Positions 1 through 10,726 of a stretch of 64,000 nucleotides of DNA are shown here, piece after piece. The notes beneath the pieces are model-generated. The model was not told the origin of the DNA and made no database searches. It saw only the letters and a list, made by a program, of their open reading frames with translations. How positions within the stretch are numbered: position 1 is the stretch's first letter; every line of letters starts with the position of its first letter. A program made the translations under genes and the position numbers. The stretch comes from Dissophora ornata (lineage: Eukaryota; Mortierellomycota; Mortierellomycetes; Mortierellales; Mortierellaceae), in NCBI GenBank assembly GCA_025201705.1, contig MU616580.1, positions 28,103 to 92,102 of the forward strand. The letters are read 5' to 3'.

Positions 1-1781
1 GCTCCTGCGTACAGTCCCCACATCCTTGTCTTCCTGGACCAATCCTGAGCATTCACCCAAAGCACCGCGTCCCTGAATACGGATGATTCCAGTTTTTCGT
101 CCACAATCGATGAATCTCCAAGAGTAGAGCCACCACCAGAGACAAGGGCGATGCACCCCAATCCGATCGCAGCGGCCATCATTCCCTGCAGCACCATGCG
201 CTTCTCTCCGACTTTGTTCGCCCTTCGGCGCACATAACCGCCCTGAATCAACGATGACAAAATTCCGATGTAGCCAAGCAAGGCACCCTGCTGCATATGC
301 GTAAAGTCAAAGAGATGGAACGTCAGGAACGTCAATGTGAACTCCATTCCCGAGAACAGGAACAGATGCGCAAAATGGGTGAGCGAGAGTCTGCGTAGGT
401 AGCTGTGCTGTAATCGAACGATTCTCTCGGCATCCATAATAATAGGGGAAATCTTCGGAGATCCGTTTGCGTGAGTTGAGCCATTTTCTGTTGCTGATGC
501 TGACGAGGTGCCGTTTCCCTGCGCCTTTGCTTTCTTCTCGTCCTCTACTGTCTGCTGAACTGCCAATCTCCAACTCTCAGAATTCGTCTCGGGCAACTTG
601 GCGTAGAGGTAAAGGCTTTCGACTGTAAGCAGCACCATCGCCAATAGAGCCGATCCGGAGAAGGGGTGCAGCCCGTACTGCGCCAGATCAGGGAATAGAG
701 CCACCAAATCCTTGTTAGCAAAGTGTGCGCCGAGTGCGGGTCCAACAGTGAAAGCGATGGCAAATGCTATTCCGACCATGGCCAGTCCTCGTGAGCGTGT
801 TGCTGGGGTGGTGATGTCGGAGATCATAGCGATCGATAGTTGGACGTTGCCCTCACTGAGTCCACCGATAACTCTGGAGAGTACAAATAGCTCAAACGAG
901 TTTGCGAAGAGCCATACGCCACAGGAGACCAGGTTTCCGAGCTGTGAGCGAAGAAGACAGAACAAGACCAAGGTTAATTGCCATTTCATACTTGAGTGTG
1001 TACATGTACCATGGAGGATAGTGTCGTCTGCTTATTTTTCCCGGCCATGCCTTACCATGCTGATTAAGAGAACGCGTCTTCGTCCCAGTACATCTGAAAG
1101 CTTTCCAATGACAGGTGATGCCACAAATTGGAGAATTGAGAACAAGGATCCCAAGGCGCCCCCGAGAAGAACGATGTCCATCTTTGGTGGTCGCTTGACG
1201 GGATTTGCCTCTGACCCATGGTGCTCTTCCAGCCCGATCATGTTCTGAAAGTCTGTTAGGCGCGATAATGACCATGCTAAGAGTGAGGACTATGTATTAA
1301 AGATGATGTAAAACAAAATACAGAAAAGGGGTATTATTATGTGTGTATCAATTTGCAATTGTTTGAAGTTCTTTGTTGTTTAGAGCAGCTCGTTTCTCCT
1401 ATGGCTTAAGAAATGAAAAATAGGGCGTCTGCAGAGTTGCTGTTCATTATGTCACGGCACGAGAGTAAGGTACTGAGCTTTCCAGGCTTTCTGTCCAGGA
1501 TCACTTTGCACCTCCCCCAGAAAAAAAAAAGTGAAACGATTGATTGCATCAACCAACCAACCATCTGTCATGGCCATTGTGGTGCATACCTGATCTCCAT
1601 GTTCACTTTCGCGGTAGAACTGCAGCAGCCTCGGGAACAGCGGCAGGATGATGGTGAACGCAAGAATATCGAGCAACAAGGCAATGAAGACGGTCCGCGT
1701 GACCTGGACGACAGATACTGCAGGTGTTGACGTGGCTGTCTTTGACCTGCTGGTGCTTGCAGCATGTCGTGTTCTCGCCAT
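1..1781 (-). CDS. MFS transporter, MFSD10/TETRAN-like, 3' end outside window
   Basis: A multi-span membrane transporter of the major facilitator superfamily, probably an organic-anion or drug efflux carrier; the substrate is not evident. Exons read 1781-1590, 1244-1056 and 941-1, all joined in phase 0 (GTATGC and GTAAGG donors, TTTCAG and CACAG acceptors). The first transmembrane helix contains LLLDILAFTIILPLFPRLL, and the loop after helix 2 has the MFS signature GKLSDVLGRRRVLL. Exon 3 continues with GGLSEGNVQLSIAMISDIT, a helix-4 region very like MFSD10. A hydrophilic loop near residues 230-260 separates the two halves. The gene runs off the window at base 1, so about 440 residues are seen without the stop. 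The start is the first ATG, followed by a short basic/Ser-Thr tail as is usual for the family. Intron 1 is long (345 nt). Family assignment is confident; the transported substrate is not inferable. Confidence 0.88.
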
Positions 1782-2089
1782 TGATTATAATGTGCTGGTG
1801 ATGGAAGTGGCGGAATGAGCAAGTCGAATGAGAAGATTGTTTTGAAGAAAAGAGAGAAAAAGAAGACGAAATAGAGAGAAGAGGATAGGTAGTATTCGCC
1901 TATTGGTAGAACTCGAAGATGGTGTCGTGTCCAAGGAAGCGCTCTCGATCTGATAACAAAAATACGGCCAACCCACTTGTGTGGCTTTCCGGTTATCTTT
2001 TTATTGATGCGCCACCAATTCCCATCTCTTTTTTGGCCCCCTTCCTTCCTTCTACAACTGCTACTGCTGCTGACATCAGAACCGCTGGC

Positions 2090-3010
2090 GGTATTCCTGT
2101 CATCCAGTGCGATAAGTGCCTCCACAAATACGTCAATTGCCGGCTGGAAATCCGCCTCCACCTCCATCTGCTCCACCCGACGCTCCTGCCCTGACTTGTC
2201 CTTCATGTATGTCCTCTCCACCAATGCCTCGGTCTTGAACCTCCTTTATCCTGTCCAGCCGCTCCTGCAAAATCGGCATTGGGTGCTTGATGACTACCAA
2301 CAGCACAAAATGTTCCCCATTTTCGGCATAGCTCTTCGTTTTCGCCATCAACCCGACCGTAGCCACTTTTAGCCAGTCCTGATCTGTGGATCTTGTTAAT
2401 CTCAGCAGTCTTGGTTGCATCCCGCCGAGTTCACGGACATAGTCACCAACATGGACGTATGCCACGTAGTGAATCGTATCCACAGCCTCCGTTTCAATCT
2501 CTCGATCTCTTTTGACGAGAGACGAGAGGACAATCCCTGGATCGCGTTCATATTTCCCGGCCAAACTGTTGTGGTTGTCGCGCAGTTGTTTGCAGTTAGT
2601 CATTGCTAATCCTTTGTTCTAGAGGGAAGAGGGCTTGCGGTGTCCCTGTTAAGTGTCATTGTTAAGTGTCCTTGCTAAGTGTTCTTGTTTGGTGCCTTTG
2701 TTAGGCGTTCTTGCCTTGGGATCAAACGCGACTGCGAATTCTTTAACACGGACCCAATCTCCAATCCAGGAGCATTGGTCGAGGGCGAAGCCTGAGTACC
2801 GCAGGCATCGGAGATAACCTGATTAGCAGAATAACCCTTGCCTATCTCGACGTTTTCGTTCAGATCCTCGGCCTTGGAAAGTCGACTGCCCTGTGGCCTG
2901 AGCAAGAAAATGAACCCACAGACTGGATCCGGTTCGAGGAACGAGCGACTCGTCATCGAGAGGACGCACCTCTGATGGCATTCTTTTGCATTGGCATATT
3001 AAACACCGTT
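2090..3010 (-). pseudogene. Decayed UCH37/UCHL5-like ubiquitin C-terminal hydrolase
   Basis: Relic of a proteasome-associated deubiquitinase, recognisable only by joining pieces from different frames. Segments in order: PLDDESL (about 2970), PVCGFIFLL (2925), ANQVISDACGTQA with the active-site Cys codon at 2803-2801, APGLEIGSVLKN, then after a frame change EFAVAFDP (about 2735). After a further break come KGLAMTNC, LRDNHNSLA, DTIHYVAY (catalytic His at 2471), ELGG, and WLKVATVG. Another frame change near 2235 leads to a tail resembling the UCH37 C-terminal helix (FVEALIALDD). In the UCH family the motif after His is ELDG; here the catalytic Asp is Gly (codon near 2426). At least three frame changes plus this loss make an active enzyme very unlikely. 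No clean start or splice pattern rescues it. Comparison with UCHL5 is from family knowledge. Confidence 0.8.
2648..2712. repeat. 13-bp tandem repeat, five copies, inside the UCH37 relic
   Basis: Five imperfect 13-bp units lie head to tail at 2648-2660, 2661-2673, 2674-2686, 2687-2699 and 2700-2712. The best unit is GTTAAGTGTCCTT. The array sits exactly between the EFAVAFDP and KGLAMTNC segments of the deubiquitinase relic. In functional UCH37 proteins these segments are adjacent. Because 13 is not a multiple of three, expansion shifts the frame. Confidence 0.85.
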
Positions 3011-3589
3011 GGGACTGGCTCGATCGTGGAATCAATTGGCATTGTATCTGAGAGGCAGGACGAGGACGGAAGGCGATTAGAATGAAGGGTTATTTACCAC
3101 CAACAGCGCGTGTCACGTTATTTGCCTTTTGTTGGTCATCGCGTTAGCTTTGAGGTCCGTCTCCTACGCGTTCTAGGCATGGTTTATACATCACTCGCGT
3201 GAGAAAAACGCGCAATCTTGAGGCGTAATTCTCTGAATAATCTCGATCATATAAGTACTCACCGCCAATACATAATGTCAATGTCGAAAATAAGGAAACG
3301 ACGCCTCTAGGAAACAAAACTTGCGCAACGTAAGGCTAACGACTTACACTTCAGGCTTGTACAGAAAAGAGTGCTAATTTGGCCTGAGATTGTGCCTAAG
3401 GTCCCAGACTACGATACTTTCTCGTATGTCTTTACTATTACCGCCGCGCCTTGCAGCACGACTGAAGGAACCAAAAGTCGCTTAATGAATTGAAGCAGGT
3501 TCGAGACAGAAAGCATTTTCGGCCTAGATGGGTGGGCTATGAGATGGATTGACCACCCATATTCTAGGAGAAAACCGTGGAACTGTAGT
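3011..3589. other. Intergenic stretch between two relics
   Basis: No coding sequence, RNA gene or mobile element is recognised. There is one ACGCGT near 3164 and short AT-rich runs. It may include the former promoter of the UCH37 relic. Confidence 0.4.
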
Positions 3590-4560
3590 TAGAAACCAGA
3601 TATGGAGATGTGCCTTTCTTCGTGGCAACTCGGCAAAGGCGAAGTATCGCAAAGGCGAAGGGCAACTTCTACCCATCCAGTCCGTGTAGTGCATGTTTCC
3701 GAACTCACATTCTGTTTGTGGTTCGTGGTACGAATTATCCTTCGTGCCACTAGGTTGACAATGACATTTTTGCTCTTTGCATTGAAATAAGTTAATGAGT
3801 TGTTGTGGCCATCCAAAAGTGAAGGATCAAAAAATTAAAATTAAATTTTTTCCGCGCGAGGGCCGTACACAGAACGAATGGCTTCCGTTTATCCGACCCA
3901 TCCGCATTGGAGCAGAGAAAAATGAACGTTCTGGTTTCTTTGACAAACCTCTTGCCACGGATGGGACCCTCGGAAAATGTTTTGTTCTACATGACCTTGA
4001 GGCAGACGTTTCATCGCAATTGTAGATATTCTTGGGTTTATAGTTTGACAATTGACTTTTGACTACTTCGATGGCTTCTTGATGCTCTTCGAGATCAACA
4101 GACCCACTTTCGATGTGACCAATGTGCAGCTTGATGTTTTGGTGCCTCTGGAACTTGTCGAGCCATCCAAAAGAGAAGCCGAAAGATGGCGGTGGCTTTT
4201 TGGCCCGATACTCCTCCTGCATGTCATTGTAAATGGAAAAGGCCTGTTCTCTGAAATAGAAGCCACCAACAGGGAGGCTTACAGGTTATAAGTAGTATTA
4301 TGCGTTAGACACCAAGGTAGAATGTCATATTAAACAAACAGAATTACAAAGCACACCATGCTCTATTCGCCGCCTGAAAACAACATAAAGGCTTTTTCAT
4401 GCTCCATAGGTCTAGGATACATCCATGTGAACCTTTTTACAGTTGTGGAGCTCATGAGTCCAGCCTTGGCCAGAATCAACTTTGCAGACCGCCATATTCG
4501 TGAGGAAGTAGAGCGAGTGAATCTGTATTTCGACAGTTGACCAATGTGATATGGAGTTAA
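3590..4560 (-). pseudogene. Degenerate Tigger/pogo-type transposase (CENP-B HTH plus DDE_1)
   Basis: Remains of a Tc1/mariner-superfamily transposase. The N-terminal helix-turn-helix is seen at about 4557-4470 (PKLTPYHIGQLSKYRFTRS, then SRIW). After a frame change, the second CENP-B-type helix-turn-helix reads EYRAKKPPPSFGFSFGWLDKF in part at 4222-4150. This is followed by the linker ESGSVDLE and the first catalytic-core motif NIYNCDETS near 4030, which carries the first Asp of the DDE triad. Downstream the frame breaks repeatedly, and only fragments (GRINGSH, GKNL, GHNNSL) hint at the rest of the DDE core down to about 3600. No intact ORF over about 130 codons remains and I could not define terminal inverted repeats, so the copy is inactive. 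Family assignment rests on the two helix-turn-helix blocks and the CDETS motif. Confidence 0.78.
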
Positions 4561-5442
4561 CTTGGGCTGGAGTTCATACTCTATTAGGAACTCCTGGATG
4601 AATTGCACCTTAAGAGCAACACTAACTGAGCGACAAGGTATTGTGGGGCTACGGTTAGAAGTCTCCTTTGGTCGGGTTTCTTTGAGGACATGGGAGGAGT
4701 GGCAGGAAAAAAGGAGGACCACCGTTCCTGAGTCAGCTTCAAGCCACATTTCATTTAGTAATCAAAAATTAAGGTGCATCCTAATGTGGAGTTGGAGGAA
4801 CAGAGAAGCACCTTGTTGCAGCTGTGATACTCTTCTCCTACCGAGACTGACCCGTTTCTGGACAAAGCGGCGTTATTAATAGCTCCCTGCTGTCCATGCT
4901 GTCAAGTTATTCGTCCGTATCCGGACTGCCTCTTGCGTTTGTAATTGCAGCCGGATACCTGACTCAGAAGTTGAAAATAATTGGGGAGAAAAGCTTCGTA
5001 CAGATTTTACAGATTACCTACCGAATCTTTGATTCCTTAACTTTGAGTAGTCAACTGCCATTAGATAACTGATACCTCGACTCTTTTGTTTCTTGAGCAT
5101 AACTAACGTCAATGCAAATGCAATGGAGCTACGCATCCTGCCACCGCCTGTGTCGATTATATCATTTAGTGTTTAGCAAACTACTATTTTATACTTGTAT
5201 ACTTTTCAATATCCTTAATCACGCGTATCAATCTCTCTCAGAAATAGCGTTTCGCGTTTATAGTTTCCAAGGGTTCATGTACGTGTAGTACTTGTTTTCA
5301 CGAGCTCTTCCTCTTGCCTATAAACTCATTACATGCATTATTCTCCGACGAGACATGCAGTAGGACGACCATGTGGATAATGTAGCTGCTGCTCGTAGAA
5401 AAGCATGGCACCGCTTCTCTTTGTTGATAAAGACTTGTAAAC

Positions 5443-5459
5443 CCCGCACAAAGTGCGGG
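5443..5459. repeat. Perfect hairpin, 7-bp stem with AAA loop
   Basis: CCCGCAC, then AAA, then GTGCGGG. GC-rich palindromes of this type occur at Helitron 3' ends, but I do not see the expected CTRR terminus about 10 nt downstream on either strand. The origin is therefore open. Confidence 0.5.
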
Positions 5460-6533
5460 TGGACCACCCAAGGGACCCCTGGAAATTCAGTCTAAGGGAC
5501 AGAAAACAGAGCTTGTCTACCCCCACTGTTAAAATGAGAGTACAGTCGTGTGTGGCATGCCAAAGCCATGTTGACAGCGCTGTTTCTTTCTGGATAGCAG
5601 GCGGTGCGCCTAGTTGCTGCGGACCCAACTACCTGTTGCTCCTACCACGAAACAATCACGCGGCGGGAAAAGAACCCTGGGTAGTAAATATAGACAGCAT
5701 CAACATCGCCTTTGGTACTCGTTCCATGGCCACATCATACACGACTGGTTATAGACACGTCTTGAAAAGAAAACTGTCTTGCATGCAGCATTTACTTGAC
5801 ATGGGAGGGCGCGGTATGGCGATGATGGTGGCCATGCTTGTTGCTTAGCCCAACTAAGGTTTGAGGGCTTGAGGGGCTGTTAGATTTCTTTCCCTTCAAA
5901 TTTCCCTTTTGTTTTACTTGTTAATAGATCGAATGAAAAAGAAGAAAAGAAATAACATTACATATTAAGGAGAGGTACAGCAGCTAGAGCATGGTGGTTG
6001 GGTGACGTGAGGATAGGGTGATTACTGAAGACCGATCCCACATGCAAGACGGACTTCCCATTGCCGTTTTGTCTGAGTGGCGATATTTTTATCTCCATAT
6101 CCCTCACCGCCATGTCTATTATTCTCGATCGCCGAACAAACACTTTCAACTTCGTTTTCCTTTGATCCCTCGGATCAAACAGGCAATCGAGTGTAATACT
6201 TCACCGCACGGAAAACCGCTATGAAGCGTCACGAGGGGAACATTTCAAATATGCCTGTTCCCATCGTTTTCATCTCACTTCTTCATGCTACGTCGATCGT
6301 TTCCCACTTCTAGGTTCAGCAAAACGGCCAAGCTCACATTTGTTTGTTGATTTGTTTTTGTTGTTGTCATTTAGAGATTTTTTTTTTTCTCGCTACTTTC
6401 GTTTCTGCTAAAAGGGCTATGACCAGAAGGAGCCAGGTTTATTTCGACAAAACCCAATTGCTTGGAAAAATATCCAGGACATCTTTTGTCCATGCAGACT
6501 TCGTGAATGTGATTGCATGTCACATCGTCCGCG

Positions 6534-6552
6534 CACACACACACACACACAC
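6534..6552. repeat. CA dinucleotide microsatellite
   Basis: About nine to ten CA units, followed by further C/A-rich sequence to about 6600. Simple repeat in gene-poor DNA. Confidence 0.9.
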
Positions 6553-9500
6553 GCTCACGCATTTTCACACGCACCTTCTCAGATACACAGATACACAATA
6601 CATACTCCTCCTTTGAGACCACAGCGACAATAATAGCACCGCTGGTACTCGCGCGAATCTGTATCTGTCTTTAAATAAACATTGCACCCTACCATGACGA
6701 GAACAGAGAAAATGTGGAGCCCACGAGAATAATGAAAAGTTGAAGCACAGTGGAAAATTTTGGCTGTAGCCACGTTGTACACTGTGCGATGTTGTCAATG
6801 AACAACCGTGTGTGCCCCTATCCTTCTTTGAGAGCGGGGACGGGTGATTTGAGAAATTCAGAGCTCCGCGGATATTTCTAAGAATTTATCAAGGGAAACA
6901 GAGAACGACCATTAATTTATATCAATTGAGAAAGAGCGATGATCGAACCAGTGAATGAATGTGTGCAAGCAAAAGTGAGCACGCCTTCGATAAAATCGAA
7001 AGCACAATAGCCCATGGAGCTAAGGGATAGGGAGGAGGGGGGGAAGGACTGACGAGCATTTGCTGGTCAGGTTGACGCTTCCAAAAATCAAAAATAAGCA
7101 AAACGTGCATTGCTTGCCCTCGAAAAGAAGGGAAAGATAGAGTTGCAGTTAATAAAGCCTTGGGTATTGAGTGTCTATCCGTCACTACGTGTTTTTACAG
7201 GGTGGTCTGCTGTTTATACCCGTGCTAACCAAATGAAGAATTGGAGCAACAATGCTGTTTCATACGGAGCTTCGCATCTATTCCGCATTCTGCGCGCTGC
7301 CTCTCCAAGCCAAACCTTTTATCATAATCACGGTGGAGGGTCATCTCTTCCAAGTTGCAGGAATTAGTCTACAGTACACGAGTATACGAGCTCTGCCAGC
7401 CATTGAAATTTGTTCCTGAGCGACATGATTGTATCTTGCAAGGTAATCCAACATGCCATCCACTTTCTCTCAACTTAACCCACTGTTAATGGACGACGGA
7501 GGAGCTGACGAAGACATTAGCGCTAGCAGCAATGGCGCCGACAAGACCGATCCCTCTGAGATCTTTGTCAAATGTCCTCCACTCCCTCGATCTGCAATCT
7601 CTCCATGCCTGTGCTTGAGTGCCCATCATCTGGATATCTCACTCTATCGATGGCCACTATTTTTAGTCGATATTTCCAACAACCTGAGTAGCCAGGCGCA
7701 CCTCAGCTTTGAAAGACAGTGATCTCGAGGAGACGAGAAACGAGATCCAGCTAGATCAGTGTAGACACGTCTACTTATTCCTTCCCTTGGAGGCATGTTA
7801 TAGCTCTGCGTCAAAGCTGAGGGACTAAGATAGCGACCATGTGCTGGAAGTTTAAAAGAAGGACGAGTGAACAATAACGTAGCCTAGAACCCCGCTTGAT
7901 ATCCTCTTTACAGTGCGCCATCAGGCCTGGCTCGACCGCAAAGCAAAACACGGTCTCAGGTACACCCTGCGCAATGACAAATATCCATGTATAAATGAAC
8001 GCTGGGCTATATTTCCCGAAAACACACAAAAAAGGGCGGTAGCGCCATAGAAGGGTAGAGTCGTGGCTGCAAAGACTAATAGCCTATGAGTATTTTATGT
8101 GTACACATCTGTCCCTCCATGCCAACAAAACACAAGGCTTGTGGGCGTCGCTTTATTTCAATGAGGATCTCACAACATGGAGAATCAAAGGGAGGGGGCT
8201 TAAAACTAAGAGTTTGGAGCCCAATGTCTTTTGTTTTGATATTTTGGTTTGTTTGCAGGCACTACGTACAGTGCAACAGACAACAAGATAAGGAAGAAAG
8301 AATAAACGTTCATCCGATGCTGCGAATGCCGGTAAAAAGCAAAAAGTTTACGTGGATGTAAGTCTGATGTTCTGTTATCTGACACATAGTACTAATGACT
8401 GACAAAGAGCAACGACAAATTGAATACATTACCTTCTCTTTTCTCTCCTATAGTTTTTTTAAACAGGCATGGTGGCAACACTCAATGTACTTCATCTTAA
8501 TGATTTGATCTTATCACCAAGCACCTGCTCTGTGGTCTTAGTTCCTTCCTGCCATTGTGATCCAATAAATAACCAGCGTTATTTCCTGGAATATGTGGGC
8601 TATATCGACCTATGAAATAACTCCTGGCGCCGCTTGAGTAGCCAATGCTATAACAACAAAACGATATGTCACAATTAGGAACAACAAACATAAATAGCAA
8701 ATAGCACCGGCTGGATAAAACGACCTACTTGGATCCAGAGCACATCAAAGGCAAAACAAGACATATCTGCATGAATCCGCAGCGTAGAGCTGGAAAATGG
8801 CAGGCTCGAGTGTGCTTAGAGGATCTACAGAGACTATGGCGTGGCACTGCTGGCGATGAACGCCATGACATGGAAACAATCCATCCGAGTGTGTGTGGCA
8901 GTACAACGCTATGACAAATCCACTTCTCGTAATCAAGCCTTGTATTTTCCGATTGTAGATATTTTTTTAGGTGAACCCGATCCTTGGATCCCGGTTAACG
9001 TTATTGCGATAGAACTGAGGAAAGACGAAAGATAGATATCATCAACAAGTTGTAATTTCGATCGGCATTCTGCATGTAGTTCTGCTGCTTGTTTTCAAAG
9101 CTACCACAATGCTTACGTGTGGTAGAAAAACAGCAAGGATCAATGAACGCTTGAATAGGATGAAGCATAATCAATAGCTAAATAGGATACTAGGCCAGTG
9201 CGTGTTGCACTCTCTCTTCCAGGGTTTATGCTCCTAACGCGGTCATCGCCACGAATACATATTGTGTATTTTGGAATGTGCTCCTAGACAAGCGCCTGAG
9301 ATGAATAGAGACGCGTAATGAGAGAAGGAGCCTAGTGCTGAGGGGCAAAGTCGACTGAAACAACCCTTGTGCCCAATTTGAGTCCCTATTAGCAACAATG
9401 AGAGAGAGAGAGAGTGCACTCCTCGGAAAACATTGATCACTATTTCCTCTTGGCGGCATAGCATGTAAGCTTTCCACTGCTTTGGTTGATATTCAGCCAG

Positions 9501-10143
9501 GACAGCGATCGGCCCAGGGTATGCTGCACATCTTCGTGTGATTTATGATGGTTGTACAATTATTCTTAATTATCCAGCTGGGAGTGATCGGTTGTGATTA
9601 TGTGCTAATGACAGGTGCCGTGGAGGTTTGGGTGTATGGACGAAAGGGGTTTGCGATCACGATGGCCATAAATACTCATTGCGCCCAAGCGAGCAACAGA
9701 AGATGAACCCGACAGAATAAGATGCGTTCTTATTATCCACCCATGCTTGGGCATGTATTTGATGTATATGAGCGATGAGCGCAGGCGAGTGTGCGTAGAG
9801 AGTGTGCGCGTGAAAGAGAAAGAGAGAGAGAGAGCAGAGTAGAGTCGCCATTTCTGCGATAGGATTAACAAGACATTGAGTGGGTGGGCCATGCTCGAAT
9901 GAACCCAGTTGAGTTGATGTGAACAATATTTGTAACTCTAGGCGACGGCTGTTCTGGCTGTTCTCCTGTGGTCTAGCGCAGCACCAAGATACGTTAACTT
10001 TGAAAAGAAAGCAGTCGTTAACACAACGATTGAATGCTCTTAATAATGAAACATTGAGGAAATCACAAACGAAATAAATAATTGTTGGTCTATTCACTGT
10101 GATTTATTCCAGATTGAATAGCTGAACAACAATCGATTCAATA

Positions 10144-10726
10144 ATGCACACAAAGACATATCTTTTCTTGGCTCTTTACTCCACGCTGCCCGAGGTTGTC
10201 GGCGTCCCTGGACGTTGCTTTCCTACAAATAGGCATCGGCTTCCGCATCTCCACTTCCCTCCTTTTCAGTCCCCCTTCCCTTCCCCCTCTCTCCCACCCT
10301 TGTTACTATTCATCTCTTCGCTCTCCGCCCTTTCCTTCTACTCTCTTTCTCTCGTCCTCATTCTTTCTCTCTCGCTCCTCTCTTCCTTCCGCCTGCTCTG
10401 TATTGCCTCGAGTACGGCGTTCTTATTACATATTTTAAATATTTGGTGGATTGCTGCAGGGGTGCTCGTGCTAGGCTGACCTTTTATTGCCGCGTTCTGG
10501 TCGCTATATTACTGTGCCTTCCTTCCTGCCACAAAGCGATCGCTCTGGGCCTTCATCTTTTTCACACTCTCTCGCTTTTCTGCTCTGATTTGATCTCTCG
10601 TACATCCATCAGTCTCACCTTCTACCACGCGCCTCGCTTTCGCCTTCCCCTCACCTCCCGTTTGTTCCTTTCTTTGCTGCTTCGCAAACCCTTCCTTTCC
10701 TTTTCACGCATCGATCGCCATCATCA
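10144..10726 (+). promoter_or_regulatory. Pyrimidine-rich leader/promoter of the C2H2 gene with upstream ATGs
   Basis: The segment 10230-10400 is almost continuous C/T (CCCTTCCC, TCTTTCTCTC runs), a composition typical of promoters and 5' leaders in filamentous fungi. An upstream ATG at 10144 opens 111 codons, and another frame from about 10443 overlaps the main start at 10727. If the transcript starts upstream of these, translation of the factor would be sensitive to upstream ORFs. Transcript start is not determinable from sequence alone. Confidence 0.45.

Larger units (their letters stand above)
4760..10143. other. Gene-poor region without a supportable gene
   Basis: About 5.4 kb in which every open frame is short (under 150 codons), lacks recognisable domains and shows no consistent exon pattern. 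The longest, at 9657-10097 minus (146 codons) and 5453-5848 plus (131 codons), look like chance frames. The region contains a CA microsatellite, a 17-nt hairpin at 5443-5459, GA runs near 9400 and 9820, and scattered AT-rich segments. A short ATG-led frame at 7453-7722, beginning MPSTFSQLNPLLMDDGGADE, has a protein-like acidic start but no recognisable family. It may be a gene remnant. Confidence 0.5.

Noticed and set aside
712..1248. 178-codon plus-strand frame
   Set aside because: Antisense shadow of the MFS transporter exons, which have the clear MFS motifs and closing splice phases.
2133..2603. 156-codon minus-strand frame as an intact gene
   Set aside because: It holds only the middle of a UCH37 domain; neighbouring parts lie in other frames and the catalytic Asp is missing, so it was treated as part of a relic.
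5453..5848. 131-codon plus-strand frame starting near the hairpin
   Set aside because: No domain, no homologous look, irregular composition and no splice partners.
9657..10097. 146-codon minus-strand frame
   Set aside because: Composition driven by GA/CT repeats and no recognisable motif; likely chance.
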